A stretch of 64,000 nt of DNA from CAZELM01 sp964512995 (GCA_964512995.1 CAZELM010000024.1:1-64000), one strand, 5' to 3'. Shown: positions 27,901-36,160, counted from the first letter of the stretch. Made by a program: numbers and translations. Notes: generated by a model from the letters alone, not told the origin.

Positions 27901-30089
27901 TTCCGGCATGCAAAAACATTTCTGCACTCAGGTGCAATTGGCAGTCTCAGTTTCAATGGCGCGGAACTGAGACTGTATATATATTGCCGTACGACACTTT
28001 CCGAATACAATCTGCCATTGGCATTCGGCAGCTTGATCAACCATGCGACAAAAGCTTCACGGTCAACAATACTTTGCGATGAAGACTTATCTGCAATCGC
28101 CGTTTCCACTTCCTTCTTCTCGATAACAGCGGAATCAGCAGCCTTTCGGGCAACCAGCCTCTCTTCTAGGAAATTCAAATATAACTTCCCGGCAACGATG
28201 AACACTTTACGTCTGATCCAGTCGGTTATAAGGTTCCACTTTACTTCTATCAATTTGGAATAAACAAGCTTGAAAGCATCGTGGTCGGTGTATTTCCAAA
28301 GACTGCCTTTGGTAATCTCCTTTTGGACAGCATACTCGGAAAACTTATCCATGCATGATAAAATAGATTGTGGCGAATACGTTTTTTCGTTGTTGTCCGT
28401 AAGCCATTTTCTAAATTCTTCCCTCATGCCATGTCCTGCTAATTTTGATTCCATCCCTCCGACCCTCATCAAGTGAGGTTCAGTAACAGCATGGTCAACA
28501 ATGCTCTGTGATGAAGACTTATCTGCAATCGCCGTTTCCACTTCCTTCAATTGATCAACGACCACAGGATCAGGCTCAGACTTCAGTGAAGGTGCCGGTT
28601 CAACATAGGCTGGACGTGAATATGACTGCGTCGACTGATCCGATGTGCCATTATTTGACTCATAGGTGATCACAACATCATCCAAAGATACTCCGCAGTG
28701 ACGACACAAATATTGTATAATCTTGACGATGGACTGCGGGTTGTAGTTAATACATATCCACTTACCATTTGAGAGCAAGGCGCAAGTCGTGTAGTCTAAT
28801 TTGGTCGGTAAAAAGAACATCTCAGTACCATACAATGGCTTGCGGTCAAGCGATGCGAGATTGGGGTTACCCTCTTCAATGAACCGCTCCGTAATTGCGA
28901 CAAGCAACTGAGGCCATGAATATTTACTTGGAATAACAGATTTCCCGTTAATGGTGCAAGTGAGCGGTTGCGTGTGAGCGCAACATTCAGAGCGCACAAA
29001 GTCAACACGCAGAGTTGCAATGTGCGAAGCTGACGCTTCAGCACGTGTCAGATGCGCAGCTTGCTGCTCTTCAGGTTTCGACTGATTTGTCCCATTTGTT
29101 GGCTTATACCACCAGGCGTCCCGATAGGCACTACTTCTCCCACCTCCTTCCTTAAACAAGAAGTGAAATCCAGCGCTGCTCAACGTCATCATTGAGTTAG
29201 TCAATTCTCGGCCTCCGATAACCCATAATGCTCCATCGATACGACGTTTATCCACATATTTTAATCCAAGGCTCTCAATCAACTGAATGACATCTGGTTC
29301 GTCTTTTTTCTCAAGCGTTACAGTGACTTCCCACAAATGATACAAGTATCTCAAAAGACACCCCATACCTGCAGAAAACATACCGGATGAGCTGGAATTC
29401 ACTTCGTTATAATTCGGTGCCTTCTTGAAGGTTTCCCACAGTTCGATCAACTCATCGGCATTCCGGCATGCAAAAACGTTTCTGCTCTCAGGGGCAATTG
29501 GCAGTCTCAGTTTCAATGGCGCGGAACAGAGGCTATACATATACTGCCGCACGACACTTTCTAAATACAACGTGCCCTTAGCATTCGGTTGCGTGACCAA
29601 CCATGCGATTACAATTTCACGATCAATAACACTCTGTGATGAAGATTTATCTGCAATCGCCGTTTCCACTTCCTTCTTTTCTATAATAGAGGCAACAGCT
29701 TTTGTTATTGTTTTGCCGGGGTTCCATCCCATTAACGTTTCCACTTCCTTCTTCTCGATAACAGCGGAATCAGCAGCCTTTCGGGCAAACAGCCTCTCTT
29801 CTAGGAAATTCAGATACAATTTCCCGGCAACGATGAACACTTTACGTCTGTTCCAGTCGGTTATGAGGAGGCGTTTTACCGCAATCAATTTGGAGTAAAC
29901 AGCCTCGAAAGCATCGTGGTCAGTATATTTCCAAAGACTGTCGTCAGTTATCTTCATATGGACAGCATACTCGGAAAACTTATCCATGCATGATAAAATA
30001 GACTCCGTTGAATACGTTTTTACGTTTCCATCCGTAAGCCATTTTCGAAATTCATCTCTCATATCATGTCCGACCAAATGTGATTCCAT
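24915..30089 (-). CDS. 1,724-residue modular repeat protein, first gene of the BREX type 4 operon
   Basis: I do not recognise this protein as a named family. Its layout is A1 (1-110), B1 (155-252), an insert (253-330) with a GALWVIGG motif, C1 (372-480), A2 (546-655), B2 (676-772), C2 (817-927), B3 (979-1075), C3 (1118-1227), then a non-repeated region 1264-1724 that looks like successive winged-helix units. A contains REEFRKWLTD and DHDAF; B contains RNVFACRNADEL; C contains AITERFIEEGNPNLASL and LCRHCGVSLDDVVITY. Linkers repeat KKEVETAIADKSSSQS. Copies are nearly identical. The start ATG has AGGG upstream. It overlaps brxP by four bases, so it belongs to the BREX unit; a DNA or target-recognition role is only a guess. 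Confidence 0.85.
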   Translation of the reverse strand: MESHLVGHDMRDEFRKWLTDGNVKTYSTESILSCMDKFSEYAVHMKITDDSLWKYTDHDAFEAVYSKLIAVKRLLITDWNRRKVFIVAGKLYLNFLEERLFARKAADSAVIEKKEVETLMGWNPGKTITKAVASIIEKKEVETAIADKSSSQSVIDREIVIAWLVTQPNAKGTLYLESVVRQYMYSLCSAPLKLRLPIAPESRNVFACRNADELIELWETFKKAPNYNEVNSSSSGMFSAGMGCLLRYLYHLWEVTVTLEKKDEPDVIQLIESLGLKYVDKRRIDGALWVIGGRELTNSMMTLSSAGFHFLFKEGGGRSSAYRDAWWYKPTNGTNQSKPEEQQAAHLTRAEASASHIATLRVDFVRSECCAHTQPLTCTINGKSVIPSKYSWPQLLVAITERFIEEGNPNLASLDRKPLYGTEMFFLPTKLDYTTCALLSNGKWICINYNPQSIVKIIQYLCRHCGVSLDDVVITYESNNGTSDQSTQSYSRPAYVEPAPSLKSEPDPVVVDQLKEVETAIADKSSSQSIVDHAVTEPHLMRVGGMESKLAGHGMREEFRKWLTDNNEKTYSPQSILSCMDKFSEYAVQKEITKGSLWKYTDHDAFKLVYSKLIEVKWNLITDWIRRKVFIVAGKLYLNFLEERLVARKAADSAVIEKKEVETAIADKSSSQSIVDREAFVAWLIKLPNANGRLYSESVVRQYIYSLSSAPLKLRLPIAPECRNVFACRNADELVELWETFKKAPNYNEVNFSTSVMFSAGMRHLLRYLQYQSGAVPTSVKTNQSVEPQARYPSQPVHAASVSSTQRVDFSRPELCDQTRPLTCAINGQAVVPSKQYWPHLLVAITERFIEEGNHNLASLARKPLYGSKMFFLPTKSDNKTCALLSNGKWICINYNPQSIVKIIQYLCRHCGVSLDDVVITYESNNGSSVQSMQSYSRPGYVEPAPSLKSAPDPAVVDKVKEMESAIADKSSPQSIIDRKTVITWLVTQPNANGRMYSESAVRQYMCSLSSAPLKLRLPIVPERRNVFACRNADELVELWETFKKAPNYKAVNISTSGRFSVGMGCLLRYLQHASGAIPTGGKTNQSVEPQAIYPTPPVHAASASLAQRVDFSRPELCAQTRPLTCTINGKAVIPSKNYWSQLLIAITERFIEEGNPNLASLDRMPLYGSKMFFLRNKASLGTCSLLSNGRWIYTTYNPQILVTIIKNLCRHCGVDLDDVVITYVPNNGPPAQSTQSCSHSSYIRIGTDGANVAAVAPPKPVLDPAVVELLTRVLSSHFANGYRLNSTIELTRFRTKAAEDLCEESTLSDEELKRYISACGTVFDGKVYAVSAEAKERIKELAENYFAKGAYVIFFSEFYARNENWLFAASVVSEDMLTGILRELFPKLSFTQTYFGYTGDSVFAVLENEILRVWGDDVLLTYEQLAERLQYIPIERIKSALAQNGNFIWSREKTYSHVSQIDISDEEREIIRDAVGKECDARGYVSITELPFGEIKERNYELSDTAIYNAVFRIYLSDKFDKKDKIVTRKGGTQDALIIMKDYCRTIEKCSLDDLLDYEKELTGEGDRCIAMEAGNTVLVLIDKETYVADKFVRFDVESVDAAIELFIAGDYVPLKSFTTFAAFPDCGQTWNLFLLESYCRRFSEIFRFDAPSVNSRNVGAVIRKHCGLSYTEIMIDAVANADVPLTNSAVGKFLLDAGYIGRTRNNFNEIIDKAKVLRERRD
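26409..27155 (-). repeat. Module 3 (B3-C3) of the BREX-linked repeat gene
   Basis: It encodes residues 979-1227 and lacks an A domain. C3 has drifted more than C1 and C2 (for example TTYNPQILVTIIKNL against INYNPQSIVKIIQYL). Confidence 0.8.
27309..28454 (-). repeat. Module 2 (A2-B2-C2) of the BREX-linked repeat gene
   Basis: It encodes residues 546-927. It begins with an internal Met whose surroundings (MESKLAGHGMREEFRKW) mirror the true N-terminus (MESHLVGHDMRDEFRKW). Identity to module 1 is high at DNA level. Confidence 0.8.
28455..28490 (-). repeat. In-frame copy of the gene's own 5' untranslated region
   Basis: These bases, directly before the internal Met of A2, match 30090-30124, which lies upstream of the true start codon. 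Both contain CCTCATC, AGTGAG, TTCAG and AACAGC in the same order. The leader was therefore copied together with the coding region and is now translated as residues around 535-545. Confidence 0.7.
28650..30089 (-). repeat. Module 1 (A1-B1-insert-C1) of the BREX-linked repeat gene
   Basis: It encodes residues 1-480. It is the only module with the 253-330 insert, whose YVDKRRIDGALWVIGGREL and FKEGGGRSSAYRDAWW segments recall a small domain often seen attached to helicases. It also holds a short internal duplication of IEKKEVET (111-118 and 136-143). Confidence 0.8.
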
Positions 30090-30379
30090 CCATCCCTCAT
30101 CGAGTGAGATTCAGGAACAGCTCCTCTCTGAAGTCTATAAAATTCGGGCATCCCATTAAATCTGCTCCCTATCATACTATAGGGGAAGCCTGGATGTCAT
30201 GTAGATCTTTTAACACGGATCTCCACAATCCAAAATTCCTTGTTCGTTATATAATGATTTTTAACCCACTCCACATACGGGAGGAAACCGGATAACTCCT
30301 GGATCAGAATCGTGGTTAATCGCTGGAAAGGTTACTGAAGCACCTGATGATGCAGGATAGCAGACTCCCGAAAAATCCA

Positions 30380-31021
30380 TCATGGGGAGACCGGGGCAAA
30401 CCATTTCAGAAGGTTTCCCTTGAACTTTTGGAATGATGGATCTGTACAGCGTCTGACAGACATTCGATTGGCTAATTCATCGAACAGGGAGGCGGAAGGC
30501 TGTAACCTCAATTCTCGAAGAACTTCTCTGAATGCTTCCTTCGGTCGGGCAGGCTTTTGATTGTCAACAGGCCAATAATCAGTTTGACTCCTAACCCATT
30601 CACGCATACTAATGCTGCGATTACTCCATCCCAAAACTTCATCCAATTCAGGAGAATCACTCCATATCCAAGATTCCAATTCTGGTTCAATAACAATGAC
30701 AGACGATCGATCACGCCAGCCATTATTATTTAAAAGCTCTTGAACCTCATCTTCAGTATTTATTCGAGATGCTTCATTGCCACAGCCCTCAAGGTCGAAT
30801 ATTACCATGGCGAAATTGAACTCATTTTGCCATAGTTTTAGATAATTATGAGAATCAGTACGACATCCTGCATCTCGTTGGAAGTGACGATTTACATCAA
30901 ATTCGATCTGCCTGATTCCCAAAGCTTTGGTCCTTAACAATAATCGGCGAATCGATACTTCCATGTCGATATCAGGAACGATCACGATAAGATCCTTTTT
31001 TGAGTGATCTATTGTTTTCAT
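30380..31021 (-). CDS. TOPRIM-like (DUF4276/RloB-type) partner of an AAA ATPase
   Basis: A 213-residue protein. Acidic motifs at strand ends, IVPDIDME, VIFDLEGCGNE and IVIEPELESWIW, fit a TOPRIM-like nuclease fold of the kind paired with OLD/AAA_21 ATPases in abortive-infection systems. Its ATG overlaps the stop of the upstream ATPase gene by four bases, so the two are a translationally coupled pair. The exact family is uncertain. It lies 290 bases upstream of the BREX repeat gene on the same strand; that gap shows no gene. Confidence 0.7.
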   Translation of the reverse strand: MKTIDHSKKDLIVIVPDIDMEVSIRRLLLRTKALGIRQIEFDVNRHFQRDAGCRTDSHNYLKLWQNEFNFAMVIFDLEGCGNEASRINTEDEVQELLNNNGWRDRSSVIVIEPELESWIWSDSPELDEVLGWSNRSISMREWVRSQTDYWPVDNQKPARPKEAFREVLRELRLQPSASLFDELANRMSVRRCTDPSFQKFKGNLLKWFAPVSP

Positions 31022-32283
31022 CCAAGAACACCACCCGCAAAAACAACAGACAGGTTTGGATCACCCTGCCATGAGCGTAATTTGGGGTGTCTGTCTCCAG
31101 ATTCTATGTCTGTCGATCCATCCTGAGATTTGGCGAAACAGAGAATCTTATTTGAATCTCTTGGTTTGATAAGGCTGAGTACTACCGGTGAATGGGTTGC
31201 GAGTAACACTTGAGCATCATAGACATTCGATAACGATTGAAAAACAGTTTCTATCGCTTTGGGATGAATTCCATTTTCTGGTTCCTCGATCAGGTATGTA
31301 CCTTGAAAACCTGGCAGATAAGCAGGCAAGGTCAATGCCAATAATCTAAGAGTCCCATCTGAGGCAAGCCATGATGGCACTTCAATACCGTTCGCATATT
31401 TAAGCAATAAATATCTGTGTTTATCATCAAGTCTTTCAACAGTCCGGATACCTTCAAGATCCGGAAGCGCGGTTCGAAGGTGCCGAACCCACTGATTTAA
31501 CTGATTGGGGTTATTTTTTTCCAGGAGATCATGAACAACCCACGGTAAATTGGATCCATCTGTCATGAATTTCTTTCCCTGTCCAGGTGGACTTGCTAAC
31601 CTTATCAATTGACTGTTCAGGACAAACTTCTGGATTCCTTCCGTAAGATATGTTTTTAGCCAGGTGGATATCGGAAACCGTGTTTCATCTGCAGGAAGAT
31701 TTCCCAGCGCAGATCGTTTCACCGATTGTCTGAATGAAGGACTGTATCCCTTGGCGGTTTCTGGTATGTAGTTATCGTTTCCATTATGAACACGACTCAC
31801 AACAAGCCGCTGATAGCTCTTAGATCTGCCTTTTTCCAGGAGAATTGTCTGGGGTGTGACGTTGGTTGCTGGAAAAATTTCACGTTGGGGTAATTTGTTT
31901 TTTGATTTTCGATATAACCAAACTCTTTCATCCGCTATACCGATACCTGCATCATCGATATTCATCTGGATGCCTATTTCATATCTGACATGGGAGTAGG
32001 TTTTGTTTTCGATATTTTCCAGCAGCTTTTCAGGAATTTTTACTTCAATTCCCAATTCAATGACGTTATTATTCCGCATCCATGTCAGATCCTGGGGTGT
32101 CGTTGCCCGTTTACGAACAGCTTCTTCGACTCCAGATGAAACCAGGTCACCCATGAAACTGACAACATCAAGGAACGTTGTTTTACCTGTAGCATTTGCA
32201 CCGACTAATATCTGTAAGGAACTCATGCTCTGATCAATGAACCTTAAACATGAAAAATGTATTACCTGAATCCTTGTGATCAT
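31018..32283 (-). CDS. AAA_21/OLD-like ATPase
   Basis: A 421-residue SMC/ABC-like ATPase. Walker A is ILVGANATGKTTFLD near residue 28, and the Walker B/D-loop region is YLIEEPENGIHPKAIE, followed by VLLATHSPVVLSL with the switch His. Such ATPases gate a nuclease partner in OLD, PARIS, Septu and related phage-defence systems. The start ATG 32283 is chosen because GGGGGTG lies six bases upstream; a longer reading to 32343 has no such site. It is the first gene of a two-gene unit. Confidence 0.85.
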   Translation of the reverse strand: MITRIQVIHFSCLRFIDQSMSSLQILVGANATGKTTFLDVVSFMGDLVSSGVEEAVRKRATTPQDLTWMRNNNVIELGIEVKIPEKLLENIENKTYSHVRYEIGIQMNIDDAGIGIADERVWLYRKSKNKLPQREIFPATNVTPQTILLEKGRSKSYQRLVVSRVHNGNDNYIPETAKGYSPSFRQSVKRSALGNLPADETRFPISTWLKTYLTEGIQKFVLNSQLIRLASPPGQGKKFMTDGSNLPWVVHDLLEKNNPNQLNQWVRHLRTALPDLEGIRTVERLDDKHRYLLLKYANGIEVPSWLASDGTLRLLALTLPAYLPGFQGTYLIEEPENGIHPKAIETVFQSLSNVYDAQVLLATHSPVVLSLIKPRDSNKILCFAKSQDGSTDIESGDRHPKLRSWQGDPNLSVVFAGGVLG

Positions 32284-32465
32284 ATGATTCACCCCCGAAT
32301 ATGGCAGAGTGTTTACCATTTTTTCGCCAATCCATTTCATCACAACCCTTCCTCAATTGTAACGCAATTCATACCTGAACGCACCGAAAACCTCCAGCAC
32401 AAACCATTACCAATTAAGCAATGAATGTGAACCTGGGCAGAGACTCCACCTTGTTTGTATAAATG

Positions 32466-32918
32466 ATCCGGAGACCGTCACACATCATCCCGCGACTGTC
32501 CCACACGATCCCGCGACCGTCACATACGATCCGGACACCGTCACATACGATCCGGAGACCATCACACACGATCCGGAGACCATCACATACGATCCGGACA
32601 CCGTCACATACGATCCGGAGACCNNNNNNNNNNNNNNNNNNNNNNNNNNNNNNNNNNNNNNNNNNNNNNNNNNNNNNNNNNNNNNNNNNNNNNNNNNNNN
32701 NNNNNNNNNNNNNNNNNNNNNNNCGATCCGGAGACCATCACATACGATCCGGACACCGTCACATACGATCCGGAGACCGTCACACACGATCCGGAGACCG
32801 TCACATACGATCCGGACACCATCACACACGATCCGGAGACCGTCACATACGATCCGGAGACCGTCACATACGATCCGGACACCATCACACACGATCCGGA
32901 GACCGTCACACATGATTC
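32466..32918. repeat. 21-bp tandem repeat array interrupted by an assembly gap
   Basis: Units of 21 bases such as ACGATCCGGAGACCGTC plus CACA follow one another without spacers, about seven before and nine after the gap. Variation is limited to a few sites (GGAGACC/GGACACC, CATACG/CACACG, CCATC/CCGTC). The unit length is a multiple of three, so open frames run through it on both strands, but none has a plausible start. The first units (32466-32520) are the most divergent. Confidence 0.9.
32624..32723. other. Assembly gap (100 N)
   Basis: Exactly 100 unknown bases inside the 21-bp repeat array. The round number suggests a scaffold gap of unknown size, so the true number of repeats is not known and nearby order depends on scaffolding. 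Confidence 0.95.
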
Positions 32919-32931
32919 CGTAAGCATCCCT

Positions 32932-33255
32932 TTACTCAAGTTCCTCATCACGCAAGTCTTGCCACTTCACCACTTCCCATTCATCATCCAATAAAAAGCT
33001 CTCCAACAGCTCTTCGTATTCCTTATCCGGCTTGTCACTCCATTCATTTGGTGGCCACTCATCACCTGAGCAGTTCAAAAGCATTCCTGGACAGGCATAT
33101 ATCACCCCGTCAGGGACGATGGCAGAAAACGCATACCCCATATCCATAGTCGATGTGACATTCATTCGGCAACCGGCTGTAAAGCTCCGTATAGTTGACG
33201 GATCGAGGAATTTCTGGTAACCAGCACCGTATGGGCGACATGTTTGATAAGGCAT
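32932..33255 (-). CDS. Small hypothetical protein
   Basis: A 107-residue frame from ATG 33255 to 32932. It has a Cys- and Tyr-containing first half and a strongly acidic C-terminus (DKEYEELLESFLLDDEWEVV). The composition looks like a real soluble protein rather than antisense noise, but I do not recognise it and see no good Shine-Dalgarno sequence. It starts nine bases from the divergent GrpE-like gene, which leaves no room for separate promoters, a point against it. Confidence 0.4.
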   Translation of the reverse strand: MPYQTCRPYGAGYQKFLDPSTIRSFTAGCRMNVTSTMDMGYAFSAIVPDGVIYACPGMLLNCSGDEWPPNEWSDKPDKEYEELLESFLLDDEWEVVKWQDLRDEELE

Positions 33256-33264
33256 GGGGTTACA

Positions 33265-34356
33265 ATGAATCTTCAATCAGCAAATGACTTCAATCGACTC
33301 CAGAAGGAGTTGTTCAAAATAAGAACCTTCCTGGAAGAAATGAACGGACGGGTTGCGACTGAAATCGGACAGATCAAAAGCGATGTGACTGCCATGGGAC
33401 AATCGGTCACGGATCTGCAGGTGGATCACGAGGAACTGATCCGGTTGCGGCAGCAGTCTCAGCTTCTGAATGGAACGATCCACGAATGGCAGAAACGCTC
33501 GATCGATTACCTGCGTTCCATCGAGAATGCCCTGTCCAACCCGGAACTGGATCCCGCATACCGCCGGTCTCTGGAGAAAACCGTCAGGGATTTTCGCCGG
33601 ATGATGGCAGCAATGGGACTGACTGTGATCATCCCCGTGCCCGGTGATCCCTATGACGAACGGGTTCATCAGGTCATGGGCGAAAACCAGTCCGGCTCCA
33701 ATACGGTCAGCGAATGCAAATCATGGGGATTCGTCATGGGAGACACTGTTTTTGCTCCCGCAGGCGTCATCCTGGGACGCCCGGCGGCATCCGCTCCCAA
33801 AAAACCGGAACCATTCTCCGGCAATCCGAGTATTGACATCGATGAGCAGACGCACGACCGAGCTTTTCCCAGACCATCGTTATCATACTGGATATCCAGA
33901 TCCGCGGCATATGGAGCGATCATGATGCTCGGAATGGCGATTGGATATCTGGTTCATGCGCCACAACCCGGACCCGCCGCTCCCATATCCGCATCCCAGT
34001 CCGAATCGATTGGACAATTACTGGCATCTTATCAGGAGCAGGTACAACAGAATCAGGAAATCCGATCGAAACTGGATCAACTGGCTCAGGTGATCGCCAG
34101 CGGGAACGCATCCCAGCCTGTGAAACGAAAACACAATGCGGCTGCTCTCCGGCAGAAACCGATGAAATCGCAACCGGATGTCAGGATGTACACGGTCAAG
34201 CCGGGCGATACCTTATGGCGCATTGCCGTGGCATTTTATGGCAATGGAAACGATTATAAACGCATCATGGATGAAAATCAGATGAAACGCCCCCATCTCA
34301 CAGTGGGATCTCAGTTGAAAATCCCATCCCGGCGTTCATCGTCATCCGGATCATGA
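33265..34356 (+). CDS. GrpE-like coiled coil / membrane segment / LysM fusion protein
   Basis: A 363-residue protein. Residues ~5-115 are a long coiled coil, followed by a small beta-rich region (~118-172) whose IPVPGDPYDERVHQVM and WGFVMGDTVFAPAGVILGR follow the GrpE pattern (FDP...HEA, GY..GDRVLRPA.V). A transmembrane segment (~213-231, YGAIMMLGMAIGYLV) comes next, then a short coiled coil (245-280) and a LysM domain (308-354, YTVKPGDTLWRIAVAFYG) at the C-terminus. GrpE is the nucleotide exchange factor of DnaK, and the next gene is an Hsp70, which supports the reading. LysM would bind peptidoglycan outside the membrane. The ATG at 33265 is preferred over TTG 33244. Confidence 0.8.
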   Translation: MNLQSANDFNRLQKELFKIRTFLEEMNGRVATEIGQIKSDVTAMGQSVTDLQVDHEELIRLRQQSQLLNGTIHEWQKRSIDYLRSIENALSNPELDPAYRRSLEKTVRDFRRMMAAMGLTVIIPVPGDPYDERVHQVMGENQSGSNTVSECKSWGFVMGDTVFAPAGVILGRPAASAPKKPEPFSGNPSIDIDEQTHDRAFPRPSLSYWISRSAAYGAIMMLGMAIGYLVHAPQPGPAAPISASQSESIGQLLASYQEQVQQNQEIRSKLDQLAQVIASGNASQPVKRKHNAAALRQKPMKSQPDVRMYTVKPGDTLWRIAVAFYGNGNDYKRIMDENQMKRPHLTVGSQLKIPSRRSSSSGS

Positions 34357-34411
34357 ATGGCAGAACAGTTCAGGTTTTTTATATACATTCCAACAAACGA
34401 GGACATTGACC

Positions 34412-36160
34412 ATGGCTGGAAAAAAATATTCAATCGGAATCGATTTTGGAACATCCACGTCGGAGATTTGCCGGTATGAAGATGGCAAGGCGGTTCCCAT
34501 ACCCGATCCATCCTCATCCGTGCGGAGCCCGATTGTTCCGTCCATCGTCGCCATCAACCGGCATGGGGAGTTGATTGTCGGGGAAGCCGCCCGGACGATT
34601 GTGGATCGGAAAGATCATGGCATCCGCGAAATCAAACGCCTGTTCGGAACGGGAGATTCGGTGGTATTGGGTGAAAAAACATATCGTCCGGAACAGATCG
34701 CCTCGCTCATCCTGAAACATCTGAAACAGAATGCGGAGTTGGCGTTGTCGACGACCATCTCGGACGTTGTTCTGTCCGTGCCGGCTTTCTATCCGGATGC
34801 CAAACGGCAGGCCACGCTGGATGCCGGGGAGCTGGCCGGCCTGACCATTACACGGCTGATCAGCGAACCCACTGCCGCGGCACTGGCGTTCGGTATCGAT
34901 CATCTGGATCTCGAGGAGCAGATGATGGTGTTCGATTTCGGCGGCGGCACATTGGATATCACCATTCTGGAGATGTTTGAAGGCATCCTGGACGCCAAAA
35001 GCTCCTTTGGCGACAACCTGCTGGGCGGCAAGGATTTCGACGAGGTCATGATCCGGCTGATCCTTGAAAAGTTCCGAAAGAACCATCCGAAATATTCCAT
35101 ATCGGAAACGCAGGAACGAAGTCTGAAACCGGTCGCGGAAACGGCCAAAATCATGTTGTCCCGGAATTTCTCACATATTGTCGAAGTATCCAATTTTGCC
35201 ATCATTCGAGGCGAACCGGTCGATCTGGAAGTGGAAATCACGCGGCAGGATTTTGAACGGGCCGCCGCTCCGCTGCTCGATCGAGCCCGGAACTGTCTGC
35301 ACCAGGCACTGAAGGCGAAAGAGATCCGGCCGAGTACGATCGATCGGGTGATCATGGTCGGTGGAACGACGTATATTCCCTGTGTCCGGCAATTGGTCAG
35401 TGAGATTCTGAACAAAGAAACCCAGACGGAAGTCAATCCGGATCTGGCGGTTGCCATGGGAGCGACCATCCAGTCCGCCATTATGCGAGGAGAAATCAAA
35501 GAGGAAAAAGGGATTATCCTGACGGACATCTCGCCGTATGGTCTTGGTCTGGATATTCTGAAGGAATTCGGTCAGCAGATGATTCTGACGTATGATCCGC
35601 TGATCGAGCCTCAGACGACGATCCCCTATTCGGTTCAGAAGGAATATTCGTTACTGACGGAACATCAGGAAGTCCTGGAATTGAAGCTGTATCAGGATCC
35701 AACGGGAGAAGCGCGGATTCCGGACGATGCGATATTCACGGGCATTTCGGCGCAGATCATGAACATTCCCCCCTCCTATTCCGGCCAGCCGCATGATGTC
35801 CTGGTCGATTTCTCCTATAATCTCAACGCCATGGTGCGGCTGCATGCGATGATCCCGGCGACCGATCAGGAAGTGGAAGTCACCTACACGCCCAATCTGC
35901 TTCGTCTGTCCGATGGTCTGGAAAAAGAACGCGCACTGGCGGATGTGGAATCGTTGTGGCAGCAGAATCCCAACTCCAAAGAACATATGATCTATCTTCA
36001 GAAAGCGGAACGGCTGTTACCGGAACTCCCGGATGAACAACGGAAGAAGTTATCCGGCATCATCGATCAGTTGAAGTCGGCGCTGAGCCGGCAGGACGAC
36101 ACCGGCATTCAGGAACACAGCGATCAACTGATTGATTTCATGATCGAGATCGAGAATTGA
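34412..36160 (+). CDS. Non-canonical Hsp70 (DnaK-like) chaperone
   Basis: A 582-residue Hsp70. The ATPase domain is complete: phosphate-1 YSIGIDFGTSTSEI near residue 6, connect-1 VVLSVPAFYPDAKRQA, phosphate-2 VFDFGGGTLDIT near 173, and adenosine motif VIMVGGTTYIPCVRQ near 312. The substrate-binding part is recognisable but diverged, and the C-terminus ends in a short helical bundle instead of the EEVD/GG-rich tail, so the chain is about 60 residues shorter than housekeeping DnaK. The ATG 34412 has GAGG nine bases upstream. The preceding gene encodes a membrane-bound GrpE-like protein; no J-domain protein is seen nearby. Confidence 0.88.
   Translation: MAGKKYSIGIDFGTSTSEICRYEDGKAVPIPDPSSSVRSPIVPSIVAINRHGELIVGEAARTIVDRKDHGIREIKRLFGTGDSVVLGEKTYRPEQIASLILKHLKQNAELALSTTISDVVLSVPAFYPDAKRQATLDAGELAGLTITRLISEPTAAALAFGIDHLDLEEQMMVFDFGGGTLDITILEMFEGILDAKSSFGDNLLGGKDFDEVMIRLILEKFRKNHPKYSISETQERSLKPVAETAKIMLSRNFSHIVEVSNFAIIRGEPVDLEVEITRQDFERAAAPLLDRARNCLHQALKAKEIRPSTIDRVIMVGGTTYIPCVRQLVSEILNKETQTEVNPDLAVAMGATIQSAIMRGEIKEEKGIILTDISPYGLGLDILKEFGQQMILTYDPLIEPQTTIPYSVQKEYSLLTEHQEVLELKLYQDPTGEARIPDDAIFTGISAQIMNIPPSYSGQPHDVLVDFSYNLNAMVRLHAMIPATDQEVEVTYTPNLLRLSDGLEKERALADVESLWQQNPNSKEHMIYLQKAERLLPELPDEQRKKLSGIIDQLKSALSRQDDTGIQEHSDQLIDFMIEIEN

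Noticed and set aside
32466..32918. Possible CRISPR array
   Set aside because: The 21-base units are contiguous, with no spacers between them, and no cas genes are nearby.
32463..32951. Long open frames through the repeat array on both strands
   Set aside because: They exist only because the unit length is a multiple of three, cross the N gap, and have no credible start.
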